Positions 27,787 to 39,230 of a stretch of DNA of 64,000 bases are shown piece by piece. The notes beneath the pieces were generated by a model. That model had not been told where the DNA came from. It worked only from the letters and a program-made list of their open reading frames with translations, and ran no database searches. This DNA is from Lineus longissimus (lineage: Eukaryota; Nemertea; Pilidiophora; Heteronemertea; Lineidae): NCBI RefSeq assembly GCF_910592395.1, contig NC_088319.1, positions 9,670,001 through 9,734,000 on the forward strand, given 5' to 3'. Each line of letters starts with the position of its first letter. The stretch's first letter is position 1. The position numbers and the translations under genes are program-made.

Positions 27787-28104
27787 CAACTCAGGAAATC
27801 CCATCCTGAGGAAATCAGTTGAAGTCGGAGTTGTTGTTTATTTAGTTGTTTGTTCCCTTGTGTACTAATTACGAAATGGTGTGAAGTAGCAAATGCGTTT
27901 AGTAGTAACATGCTTTTATGTAACTAACTAAGGATATTCATGTATTGTAAAATACAAGCCATGTAATGACAAAGTTGGCAAATTTAAATTTCTCCGGTTA
28001 TTCATTTATTTAAATGTATCTATTTATTTATTTACTTATTTATTTATTCATTTATTCAAATTCACTGTGCCATACATAAAAGTAAAACATAAAAGTAAAA
28101 CGGT
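27787..28104 (+). other. PGD 3' flank with TATT-rich simple repeat
   Basis: Probably 3' UTR and downstream sequence. 28006-28062 is a TTTA/TATT-type tetranucleotide repeat. Nothing else recognised. Confidence 0.5.
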
Positions 28105-29590
28105 AGACGGTAATAAAGGCACTGGAAAAAAGGCACTGGAAAAAAGGCACTGGAAAAAAAGGTACGGAAAAAAAGGCACTAGGTAAAAAAGGCACTGGAA
28201 AGAAGGCAATAGGTAAAAAAGGCACTAGGAAAAAAGGCACTGGGTAAAAGAGGCACTAGGTAGAAAAGGCACTGGAAAAAAAGGCACCAGGAAATTGCTA
28301 TACTAGGTAAAAAAGGCACTGGAAAAAAAGGCATCAGGAAATCTCTAGGTTAAAAATTCATTTGGGGTGCCCCCCCCCCGTGCATTTCTATATGTGTAAT
28401 GTGCTATGTCTTCTCTTCTTCTTCTTCCGTTAAGTTAACTTCCTTCATCTTATTGAAGATTAATGTAACTGGTAATGTGTGTGCGCAGCGGGTAAATGGT
28501 CCAGATGTTGGTGGCCACTTATGAGCCCAGAGCTCAAGATGTTACAGAGCTCTGGGTCAGTTATTGTTTAATGATGGATTTTCAGTCCAGTCTTGAATTG
28601 CTCAAGACTGGAGCTGGTCACGACCACCTCGGGCAAACTGTTCCACAACCTTATAGATGAGGGGAAGAACGAGTTCTTATAGATGTCTTTGTTTGCCCTT
28701 GGTATATGGTAGCTGCATGAATTGTTATGCCGCCCTTTGCTTGTGAGTGGTATTAGGCCGTGGTCTCTTTCGTTCATAGCTACAAGACCATTCCTGATTT
28801 TGTAGATCATAGCTAGCTTCTGATCCGAGCGTCTCTGTTTTAAGGTGGTCCAGTTGAGTTCCTGGAGTATTGCGCTCACGCTCGCTCTTCTTTCAAAGCG
28901 GCCTGTAACATATCTTGCCGCACGGCGCTGTACCATCTCGATATTTCTTGTGGCCTGTTGGTCATGTGGGTCCAAAATGTCTAATGTGCTTCCAAGTCTT
29001 TCTCACCAATAAAACTGCAATGAGACTCATCAAGAATGTTTTGCTAGATGTCAATAGCCACTCTTGTGATAAACTATTGTATCTTGTAGAAATAGGTTAT
29101 TGGTGAGGGAACCCTGAATCTAATTCGATTAAACTACTGGACCAAATCGGATGATCTTTGTATCATTTTTTATAAGGATTCCCTGCCTATTCAAGCTAGT
29201 TTTTCTGGTCGGAGGGTACTGAAAATAGGCTGTTCCGTTTTTTTTGGACCACCCAGTATTCTGTTGATGCAGAAAAAAACTACACATAGAAATGCACATA
29301 GAAATTTTTATTTTTATTTTTTATCTATGTAGTAGAGATTTCTCAGAGATTTCCCATACATTTTTTCTGGTGCCATTTTTCCATTGCCTTTTCTCCATTG
29401 CCTTTTTTACCCAGTGCCTTTTTTTCCTGGTGCCTTTTTTCCAGTGCCTTTTTACCTAGTGCCTTTTTTCCTAGTGCCTTTTTTTCCTAGTGCCTTTTTT
29501 ACCTAGTGCCTTTTTTTTCAGTGCCTTTTTTACCTAGTGCCTTTTTTCCGTACCTTTTTTCCAGTGCCTTTTTTGCAGTGCCTTTATTAC
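28105..29590. mobile_element. Foldback element with minisatellite arms
   Basis: Left arm 28105-28345 is an array of about 14 units of GGCACTGGAAAAAA and variants. Right arm 29365-29590 is the same array inverted (TTTTTTCCAGTGCC). Inner flanks also pair (GAAATCTCT; GCATTTCTATATGTG). The loop contains a non-LTR RT fragment. The array also ends the 6.3-kb repeat units at 35826-35890 and 53300-53366. Confidence 0.7.
28568..28975 (-). pseudogene. Non-LTR retrotransposon RT C-terminal fragment
   Basis: A 135-codon open fragment matching the tail of CR1/Jockey-type ORF2 proteins: IEMVQRRAARYVTGRF, then SVSAILQELNWTTLKQRR, AMIYKIRNGLVAM, and SFFPSSIRLWNSLPEVVV, ending in LEQFKTGLKIHH and a stop. The polymerase core and endonuclease are missing, so this is a truncated copy, as usual for 5'-truncated non-LTR insertions. 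It lies in the loop of the minisatellite-armed foldback element. Confidence 0.85.
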
Positions 29591-32500
29591 CTACATTCAA
29601 GTAAAACATATATTGACAAATACAAACGTGCTACAATAGGGACATCAAATAGGCTAAAGCACTTAATTAGCCGTCCTTTAAAAGACAACAATATGCATTA
29701 ATAAGGCACAATTAAGTTACCTTGGTCGACACAGAGCACAGCGACAAAAGCTTGTCCAAGTGCATGTGTTCTGTACATTAAAAGAAGAAACTTGCTTAGA
29801 TTTGTAAAAGTCTATGACCAAGCATGCCAAGGGCGGATCCAGACTTTTTAGAAAGGAGGGACGCAAGTGAAGGCTAAGCCTTAACATTGTAGGCGCGAAC
29901 GGGGTACGGCGCGATCCGCGAACGGGGTACGGCGCGGTGCGTGAACATTCAAGGGGCCCCCACCAGGAAAATTTGACAACCAGAAGCTCTGAAATGCGTT
30001 CCTTGTATTTTGAGATCTTTTCTACCTCCATGTTTGATGGAATATTTTCTCTTTTGCAAGGCAAAAAATGGGCATGACTGCCGAAAAGGGTGGGTTGCTG
30101 CATGTACATTGTATTAACAGATTACTGGTTTAGGATAGGTTCCTTTATAGGACCAAAACAGTGCCTAGATCCGCCACTGATGACCATGCGTTTGAGCAAG
30201 ATAAAGACAGCGTAGCCTTTTCTGCAGTGCATATTCCGGTCAGTGCATATTCACAATGTTTTCAACTGTGAAACCATTTGACAGCACAATCTATTTCGAA
30301 GACTTGGTTTTTATAAGGTAAAATGTGGTATTTGTAGCCGCGGTTTAATGTTTTTGATTCATATTCCGGTAACCATGGAATTATTCAGCCAACCCAAGCA
30401 TGAATATGAAGAAGGTGTGTCTTTGGTATCACGGCATTAATAGGTTTTGATTATGCAACATGTTATGTAAGAGTTTTGGCAATGAGAAGGAAACAAATCG
30501 GACATATCCACAAAAATAGTTGGGATCAAACTTGCTGCAGGCGGACGAATTTTCACACTTATAGTGCATTGATATTTGAAACTTGGTTCAGGTGATTAGT
30601 ATAGTGTAAAGAATGCTGACTGTGTATGATATCGTTATTGACAATAAATTATTCAGAGACACTTTTTAGCTTCGCTTGCAATTTTTAATTGCCAGCGTAG
30701 CTTATCTCTTTGCGGTGGATTCTTTTGTTAAAGCCATTAGTGCCGGACTACTTCGGACGATCATGTGGAAGCGATTTATTTTTTCACACCAGGTGACGCC
30801 ATTGTGTTTCCCATATTTGGCATAATTTATGCCGCAGCGTCATTGCATGTAGGATTTTACGAAGATCGACATACCTGTGCTTGATGCAGCGGGTGGACGA
30901 GGTTACTTTCCTTATCTTCATTAAGCACCTTGTTCCCAGGTATTTTACGGGGCTTTTGCACCTCGTCCAATGAACTTTCGCGAGCGGGTCTCCGATTGCA
31001 AAATCCATTTGATTTACTCTGCATCTTACGAAAATAGTTATCACTATAGGTCGTTAACCATGGTAATGGTAATTGTATGGAGTGTGCGTGCGTGTGCAAA
31101 AATTAGCAAGCGATGCCTTCCAGTGGCTAAAAACAGGAAACTGACAAAACTGCCGAATCAAGTGAAAATCGCGCCCTAGAACAAAAGAACAGCTCCAGGT
31201 AGGTCATCCAGTGTGAATTCTGGCTAAAGTACCTGGAGACAAGGTACCTAGTGTTGATTATCTCTGTCAACCTCGTTCGCCTGTTGCCTCTCAGCGCTGC
31301 ACTCACTGAGACATGCGAGACGAAATGGGGATTCCCATAACCTCATTCATATGAATAAATTATGACGCGTGTGCCAAATATGGGAAACAAAATGGCGTCG
31401 GCTGGTGTGAAAAAATAAATCGCAATGTGGAAGCGAGTTGTGCAGCGCATTAATTTAAAGTGCGCATGCACAGTGGTGTCTTCAGTCCGCCCAGCCATAG
31501 AACTTCCAATCAGTCAATGTCGTCATCAGCGCGCGAATTCGTGCGCAGTCAATTCAGGAATATTTAGAGTATTCGATGTAATATTACGATTGTAATAAAT
31601 ACTTGCAGTGTTTTTGATCTATAATACTGACTGTAAGTTGTATATCAGCGTAATAAAGTGAGATATGATGTGTAATGTTGATGCGTAATATCTTTCGAAG
31701 TGACGGAGAAGAAGGACAGCGAAACCAGCTACGCCATTTGCAATCTTTACGAAGGTGAGTGTAAAAATGTTCGCTATCTTAATCGCCTTGAAAGTCGCGC
31801 TTAATCGATACATCGGAGAAAATTAACTAGTCGTAGGGCAAGAATACGGTCTTTAGAATGTGTGTGTGCTATTATTTTCCGTGATTATTAGCAGATGTTG
31901 TATTTTGGAAGCAAACTTTTCGTTGTTGGTGTCCCACGTTTCTGCTTTGAATGTTGTGATTTCTCTACTTGGAATATTCGTCAGTGCAAATCGCAGTTGT
32001 GTCAAAGCAACTCAACGAATCTCAGGCTGGCCGTATCATAGTTTATCCATTTCATATGTCGATCTGGGAAAGTTATGTTGTGTTTGGCCCCGTGTTTCAA
32101 GCTTTTGAGCGATCGGGCATGTCGGGCGCCCATTCGGCAATTTCCGGAAAATAATTTTTCCAAGCACGTGTTACTGTTTACTCGTCGCTGATCATGTGGT
32201 TTTGTTTACAACTTATATTTTGAACAAAACTACGTGGTTTGCCGGAGAACTAACCTTAAAATAGTGTCATGAAGTATACGTTTGTGTTCCCAAGTACATT
32301 GGCAGACATGAATGATGCTTTCAAAAAGTTTGTCTGGTGTTATTTTTATGCCATGCATAGGCCTAGTATTAGTAAACAAAGAAGTTGCCTGCGCACGTCA
32401 CGTCACGTAGCCCTAGATCGTTATTTACACTCTCCTATACTACCAAGCTGGTGGAGGTAATAAAAGCGTGCACAGAGCGTCACGACGCGATCACGTGTAG

Positions 32501-33071
32501 TGGCTAGTCGGGTTGGTGCGTCGTTTGTCACCTCAATCTTGCTTCCATTACCAATAATTGTGCGCTATAGCATATACTAACATGTTCTCTGATCAATACT
32601 TCACATCAATAAAGGCGATGTTTCGTTTATTCACACTTACCTCTTGATGACATGATTCGAGTTCAAAATGATGGAAAAGTGTCCGACGGGTGGATTTCGC
32701 TTGAAAATCCTGTGCTGAAGCGATGTGAGAAATCTTCCATCAAATACCGCGCTGCACTGCCCTTAGAAAGGGAATCCCCAAGCCATTTAGCCAATCGGCG
32801 TGTAGCATTTTGCTGTCATTAGTGTTAAATATGGGTACAAAGGGGTAGTCCCTGGACAAGCGCAATACAATGAACCAGCCATTTGCCGTTTCATATTTGG
32901 AAGACGACCAATCAGCGGCCGCGAAATTAGTGACGTCACGCAGAGGCTTGGCGATTGACTTTCTAGTATTAGAAATGAACAGATGTGGGCTAAAGAGTAA
33001 AAGTAATACAAGAAATTGGCTGATATTTGTTTTTACAAACCATGTATTCAGTTCAACAATTTTTCTTGCAG

Positions 33072-33134
33072 ACCGAGATTGTGCACAAGTTGAATACTAT
33101 ACATCATCATTATCAGACAGTGCCATTGATTTTG
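33072..33134 (+). other. Possible 63-bp exon with strong splice sites
   Basis: TTTTTCTTGCAG precedes and GTAAGT follows an open 63-bp segment, conserved at 47428-47490 in copy 2. One frame reads DCAQVEYYTSSLSDSAIDF. No family is recognised, so it may be coincidence. Confidence 0.3.
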
Positions 33135-33981
33135 GTAAGTAAAACGATATCAACAATACTCTGGACCAAACATGATGGCTACTTGAAGAAGCTTGGCGGA
33201 CCAATACATTTAGCCAAATTTCAGCTTGGTGAAATACCAGCTGTTGCATCGTATCATTGAGGGCCTACATGTAGGTACATTAGAAAGCTGCTGAGAAGTA
33301 AACCTTAAGTTAAGGTACCATTTTCATTTACAAGTGAACCGTACCTCTTGTCTTATGTTACAAGTTCTTCTATCAAGCATCACCCACCAAAACTAGCTGT
33401 TATTGGCATGTCAATAGATTCCAAGTGAAATATTCTAAACAGAATGCATGTCACCTGATCAAGGCGTATCATATAGTTAACAGGCGTAAACAATTGACTG
33501 TACTACGAAGTCCAGGGGTATCAACCATGACAAGCATACTGATACCAAAAAGACTGCAAAGTATACATCAGAGGCGCATTAACAGTGCATCGTACTTCAT
33601 ACATAAACCAGGTGTATCAAACCCGACAGGCATATACCTAAGTCAGGAATTGTCAACAAATTTGACATCCAACTCCTCAGGTGCATCCTACATACACGAG
33701 ATGTCTTATCGTCAACACTAACAGGCACACAAGTAACCCCAAGTGACTATAGAGTGATTCATCTGGAGTTGACTGCATAAATACCAGGCGCAATTTCTAT
33801 TCACAGGCAGGTACATTCAACATGAATTATGTGTATTGTACATTAATCTGCATAGTGTACATGTAAGTGTAACTATTGAAGTATACTCACTCAGCTGTTG
33901 CTTTACCTACAAGATTGAATACACTGAGGCAGCCGAATATTATTAGTATTGTATCTGAATCAACAAGCATAGAACTTCACA

Positions 33982-34470
33982 ATGGGAATCTCTTTGACAC
34001 AATATCGATTATGCATTGGCCTTTATCATTTGTCAGGCACTAGTAAAAAGGTCAGGCATGGTGTTAGTGTTACAATGGAGTACATACTTTTCCATTGCAT
34101 TTATAGACACTTGTACAGCTTGCTATTTACTCGGTTGAAAATAAGAATTACTCTCGTGCATGTCAAATATGCCACTGTGTTGACTTGGCAAATATATCAG
34201 GCATATTGTTGCCGACTGTTGGAAGAGGCTAATGATATAGAATCAAATCCTGGGCCTAATAATCAGCAGTCCATTAATACTAGTTGTTCATGTCTTGTAC
34301 ATGGTCACTATCACCAGGGGTCACCCATGTTCTCTGAATTATCTCGAGGCAAAGAGTGCGTTCCAACTGCTCTAGTGTCGATTCTATACACCAATATCAA
34401 GAACTTGCAAAAATGGACAGTTGATGATGTACACAATATCTTATATATTATCTGCTATACCACCCTTTAA
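33982..34470 (+). CDS. Open frame with 2A-like ribosome-skipping motif
   Basis: A 162-codon frame. It contains CCRLLEEANDIESNPGP, with DIESNPGP at 34234-34257, matching the 2A consensus D(V/I)ExNPGP that makes ribosomes skip the Gly-Pro bond. After it, CSCLVHGHYHQGSPMF then SRGKECVPTALVSILY and WTVDDVHNILY resemble, from memory, the start of a protein module found beside helicase or protease domains in some invertebrate transposons. GKEC would place a cysteine as in cysteine proteases. The upstream part is Tyr/Leu-rich with no recognised domain. The frame stops soon after, so it is a fragment. The same frame up to ILYTNI is kept in copy 2. Expression is unproven. Confidence 0.45.
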   Translation: MGISLTQYRLCIGLYHLSGTSKKVRHGVSVTMEYILFHCIYRHLYSLLFTRLKIRITLVHVKYATVLTWQIYQAYCCRLLEEANDIESNPGPNNQQSINTSCSCLVHGHYHQGSPMFSELSRGKECVPTALVSILYTNIKNLQKWTVDDVHNILYIICYTTL

Positions 34471-34559
34471 CAGGGAACTGGATAACATATAGCTTTCCAA
34501 TATTTTGACATTGGTACAGGTAACCGACCACATCATCGACATTCATTACAACGGAGGAC

Positions 34560-35290
34560 AAAGAAGCTCAACTCAGATATTCTACACAGAATCTACCTCG
34601 TACCTCGCTTATCATATATTTCTCTTATATTGTAACATTCGGCATTTTAAAATTGATACCAATCGCTTGTTCAGCATATACTCTTTTGTAAACCAATAAC
34701 TTGTTATCAATGTAAATATTATTAATTGGTGCTAATAATTCATATCTTTAGCTTCATCGCAATTTGTTACAACCCAACCAAGAAGCTCAACTCGGATATT
34801 CTACACAGAATCTCTATTGTAACTCGTACATTCACTTATATTGACACATTGGGCATTTATAATTAATACCACTCACTTGTTCAATATACATGTATACTCA
34901 TTTGTAAACCAATTACTTATTATCAATGTAAATATTCTTGATTGGTGCTAAAATTTCATATCTTTAGCGTTAGCGCAGTTCATTACAATGCAAGTCCAAG
35001 AAGCCAACCAAGAAGCTCAACTCGGATATTCTACACAGAATCTCTATTGTAACTCGTACATTCACTTATATTGTAACATTGGGCATTTAAAATTAATACC
35101 ACTCACTTGTTCAATATACATGTATACTCATTTGTAAACCAATTACTTATTATCAATGTAAATACTCTTGATTGGTGCTAAAATTTCATATCTTTAGCGT
35201 TATCGCAGATCATTACAATGCAAGTCCAAGAACCTAAACTCTGACATTCTACACAGAATCTCTCTCCTCAGAACCGTGATATTATATATC
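34560..35290. repeat. Tandem repeat, about 220-230 bp, four units
   Basis: Units starting near 34561, 34780, 35010 and 35230 share AAGAAGCTCAACTCGGATAT, TCTACACAGAATCTCTATTG and TTGATTGGTGCTAA-ATTTC. The array recurs at about 52037-52780 in copy 2. Confidence 0.8.
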
Positions 35291-35890
35291 CACTTGTATT
35301 GTAACAATTTAATACCACTCGCTTGATCAAAAGATACTGTAACCCTGGAAATTTTCGCAGGCTGTTTCATTTCGCCACCACTCGCTTCATCAAAAGATTC
35401 TGTAACCCTGGAAATTTCCGCAGGCTGTTTCATTTCGCTGATTTCGTGTCCCATTTTTCATGCCCGAATGTTAGACCCATCCGGAGGCTGTAAAAAATAA
35501 ACTGGTGCTTTTCCAAGAAAAATATTTAGGAATATCCTTAGCCGCAAAATATAAATTTTTCTCATTGATTTTTGGCAAATCCACAAAAATAACCAGCCGC
35601 AAATATTTTCCGGGTTACAATACTCAATCACATGTTATATCAATGTAAATAATATTGATTGGTGCTACTGATTTCTACTTTTATATTCACAACAACTGAC
35701 AATAAAAAACACCATGTTTTGTAATACATCCAGTCTTCATCTCCTATCCTTGAATCAACAAAGCTGCATTCACACTGGCACCGCAACCCAGATTGAAAGG
35801 CTCTCAATTCGGTTGGAGACCTCCAAACTTTTTTACCTAGTGCCTTTTTTTCCGTACCTTTTTTTCCAGTGCCTTTTTTCCAGTGCCTTT

Positions 35891-36404
35891 ATTACCTATA
35901 TTTAAGTAAAACATATATTGACAAATACAAACGTGCTACAACAGGGACATCAAATAGGCTAAAGCACTTAATTAGCTGCCCTTTAAAAGACAACAATATG
36001 CATTAATAAGGCACAATTAAGTTACGTTGGTCGACACAGAGCACAGCGACAAAAGCTTGTCCAAGTGCATGTGTTCTGTACATTAAAAGAAGAAACTTGC
36101 TTAGATTTGTAAAAGTCTATGACCAAGCATGCCAAGGGCGGATCCAGACTTTTTAGAAAGGAGGGACGCAAGTGAAGGCTAAGCCTTAACATTGTAGGCG
36201 CGAACGGGGTACAGCGCGGTGCGTGAACATTCAAGGGGCCCCCACCAGGAAAAGTTGACAACTAGAAGCTCTGAAATGCGTTTCCTTGTATTTTAAGATC
36301 TTTTCTACCTCCATGTTTGATGGAATATTTTCTCTTTTGCAAGGCAAAAAATAGGCATGACTGCCGAAAAGGGTGGGTTGCTGCATGTACATTGTATTAA
36401 CAGA
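35891..36404. repeat. 6.3-kb repeat unit, copy 2, first segment
   Basis: Matches 29586-30121. It lacks the 23-bp internal duplication (GCGAACGGGGTACGGCGCG) present in copies 1 and 3. It is interrupted after AACAGA by the 8.07-kb insertion. Confidence 0.85.
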
Positions 36405-37239
36405 CTAGAACTGGCAAAGCCAGATCGACGGTTTTCGTTTGGGGAAACTGGTATTGGCACCTGGAGGTCACATGATGTAACATGTCAGAGGAGAATGGAG
36501 AGATTGATGTTCACACCAGAACCCAGTGGGCTATTGCTCAATAAATTTGGCTTTCGGAGCTCAGTGCGACACAGACCAGTATGTTTTGTGCGCCTTCTTA
36601 TTTCTGCATCCTCCATGATGAAACCAATCCCATTTCAATCGGATGTAGCATATAGGAGAAAAAAGCCTGCGGTTTACCTACCTAACCTAGGGTAACCGCT
36701 AAAAAAGCGACGAAGTTAACTTTGCTGGTCAATACTACAAAAGTAAAATCAGTAGCCGGTGCCTCTTTGCACTTCCACAATTGCTGATTTCTTTCGAGAA
36801 AAAACTTAATTACCTACCGACCCAGTCGAAATCGAATGTCGAATGCAAAATGGCGAATTGTTAATGACAGCCTACTAAATTGCGACAGTAACCGACAACA
36901 TGGCTCTCGATTCAAATCACTATCTAAACTATCAATAAATGCCACAAAATGTATACAATTTATTAAAATCCAGTTTGTAGATTATTAAAAATTTAATAAG
37001 GATTACCCGTTGCAATAAAAAACTGTTGTGGAAAGTTGTCTTAGAGTGTCGAATAGGGTCGCAAATTAGTAAGACCCAATGTGATTCGCGTCATTAGTTT
37101 GGTTTCAGAACCCACCGCTAGGGCTAGAAGGGTAGGTATCTAGGCTTGCTCAGGATCTAACATAACATAACATAACATAACATAATTTATTTCTCTCCAA
37201 AAAACCCTTTCGGGTATAAGAGGTTACATGATTTAACAT

Positions 37240-37849
37240 TTACATATGGTGGACCAAGCTGATGAATTCTTTACAAAAACTATGAATATTGTCTAAGTTT
37301 ACCCGGGAACATTTAGTCATAATGCGATGGAAAAATTCATGATAAAAAACCTGAGGTAATTCTTTTAAGTTTGGAAACAACCTTACTCGCATGTGACGGA
37401 AATACGGACACGTAATAAAATAATGAAGTTCGTCTCTTACACAAACCTGGTCACAAAGACCACAAATATTTTCTGCAGTTTCATTTCTATACATTCTGGT
37501 TACTGTTTCTGGGAATTTTATAGATCCAGTACGAAATTTACAAATACTGACCGTTTGATATAATGGTAATTTTTTAACATAGGGCTCCATATTCAGGTTT
37601 TGTTTAAACATTCTATAAATTATACATCTGAAATCGTTATTTACCTCGTTTCTCCATAGTTGTTCACACTGGTCTCTCATTATCTGTTCAACTACAATTT
37701 TCAGTTCTCGTAGGGACAAAACCTCGGGAGTATACCAAATTTGAGTGAGGCCACAGCCGTCTAGAACAGTTTTCACACTTTTACACCAGCCTTGGTTTAA
37801 ATAACCCTTGTCTAAATGCTCCCTAGTTATGTTATAAAAGATATAAGCC
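37240..37849 (-). pseudogene. Non-LTR ORF2 C-terminal region
   Basis: The end of ORF2, about 200 codons after the inserted element. It contains a Cys-His motif, CGLCDQVCVRDELHYFITCP, typical of non-LTR retrotransposon C-termini, and ends in SFCKEFISLVHHM with a stop. When the element at 37856-39224 and one target-site copy are ignored, this segment lies in the same frame as the RT segment to its right. So the frame here was unbroken when the insertion happened. Function in the family is RNA/target binding during reverse transcription. Confidence 0.8.
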
Positions 37850-37855
37850 CATTTA

Positions 37856-39224
37856 TATGGCAAGCCGTTTGCTTCAAAAAGTCGAGATGATTTTTTTCAA
37901 GTCGAGATTTTTTTTTCAAGTCAAGAAAAAATATTTCAAGTCAAGAAATTTCTTCAAAAAGTTGAGATTAGTATTTTCAAGTTTACACATTTTTTTTCAA
38001 TTCTACAAGTTTGTTTTTTTTTAAGTCGACTTTTTAAATATATATACATATTTTTTTTTAAGTAAAAAAAAAAGTTTTTTTCATTAATTTTTTTATATAC
38101 AACTTATCAGTTAATTATTTTTCTAATTCTTTTAAATTTTTTTTCAAGTCGATAAAAATTTATTGTAAATGACAAATTTCCTATTCAACAAAAAAAAAAC
38201 ACATTCGAGACAGAAAAAATAAGTCGAACATTATGACGTCATCACTTTTCGTGTACAGTATGTAGACTCGTCCCCAGCCGTTCTCTTGCTGACTTCGCAT
38301 TCTAATGCCCACATATATACATAGCAGGGGAGCAGTCTATACAGTACGCAAGATAGCGGGAGGCGATGTTGTTGACATTGCCGAGTGTCTGCGTCAGTGT
38401 CCCGCTAAGGTCCGGCGATCTGAAAGGGCCAGACAATCATTAGATCAAAACAAACTAGAGAACTGTTCCAGGCTACTAGATGACATTCGAGGAATTCTGA
38501 GTGCGCTGTATATACGTGCATGCGATCACTTCGGTGCCGGTGTAACATCTGTGGTTGTTCCCCATGTGTCAGTGTTTCCAAACAATAGGCAGCTAGAGAG
38601 ACCACGACTTTTCAATAGGGGGGATACACAGAAAAACTTGTCAATCTATTTTTGAGCGTTCCCAAACAATGAGGGGAAACACTCAAAAACAGAAACACCC
38701 AAAAACATTACACCGGTTCCGTTTTGGCAGAAGATTTTGCGGGGGTCTTGGCGCTATGCACAGCACTAACGATCAGGTATTGCACGCGATAGAGGGTTTG
38801 CAGAATAACACGACACACGGGCCTGATCGCGGCTGGCCAGGTGTTGAATTAGGCGGCGCGCGCAATGTACACAAAGCTGATGACGTCATAATGTTCGACT
38901 TTATTTTTGTAGCGCTCGACTGATTATTTTCTCGAGTATGAAATTTTTACTCGAGTATGAAATTTTTACTTTCGACACTATTTCGGTATTTATTATGTAT
39001 CATTATTATATTTTACAAACACTATTTTAATTTTTATAATCATTTTTTTCTCGCAGTGAAATTTTTATTAATTGATTTAACTTCAATAAGTTAAATGAGA
39101 AGAAAAATAAATATCTCGACTTGAAAAAAAAATTTTATTTCAAATTTTTTTTCTTGACTTGAAAAAAATCATTTCGACTAGGAAAAAAATCATTTCGACT
39201 TTTTGAAGCAAACGGCTTGCCATA
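37856..39224. mobile_element. 1.37-kb non-autonomous DNA element with 6-bp TSD
   Basis: Ends TATGGCAAGCCGTTTGCTTC and its reverse complement, flanked by CATTTA on both sides (37850-37855 and 39225-39230). Long AT-rich inverted arms (AAGTCGA/TCGACTT blocks) flank a centre with an open frame of 116 codons (38305-38655) that has no recognisable domain. Removing the element with one CATTTA rejoins the two halves of the host ORF2 in frame, which fixes the boundaries. TAT-ATA ends with 6-bp TSDs fit what I recall of IS3EU elements. Confidence 0.85.
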
Positions 39225-39230
39225 CATTTA

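Larger units (their letters stand above)
29586..35890. repeat. 6.3-kb repeat unit, copy 1
   Basis: The copy is uninterrupted. Its parts recur in order at 35891-36404, 44471-48736, 51875-53366 and 53367-54080, with a few per cent divergence. Contents are an hAT-like inverted repeat pair with GGCGGATC termini (about 29826-30180), an inverted-repeat element at 30771-31422 (GTTTCCCATATTTGG arms), a possible exon (33072-33134), an open frame with a 2A-like motif (33982-34470), four tandem units of about 220-230 bp (34560-35290), a 62-bp doublet (35318-35443) and a closing minisatellite. No transposase recognised. Confidence 0.85.

Noticed and set aside
29586-36404. Direct repeats at 29586 and 35891 as LTRs of one retroelement
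   Set aside because: The segment occurs a third time followed by the same internal sequence (53367-54080), which is a tandem array. No TG/CA ends, primer-binding site or gag-pol was found.
38305-38655. 116-codon frame as a transposase
   Set aside because: No catalytic motif or known domain is visible and the element is short; treated as non-autonomous.
37856-39224. TA target duplication (Tc1/mariner type) for this element
   Set aside because: The ends could be read as TA-TGGC...GCCA-TA. But the 6-bp CATTTA on both sides, rejoining of the interrupted frame, and CGCGCC around the sister element support TAT...ATA ends with 6-bp TSDs.
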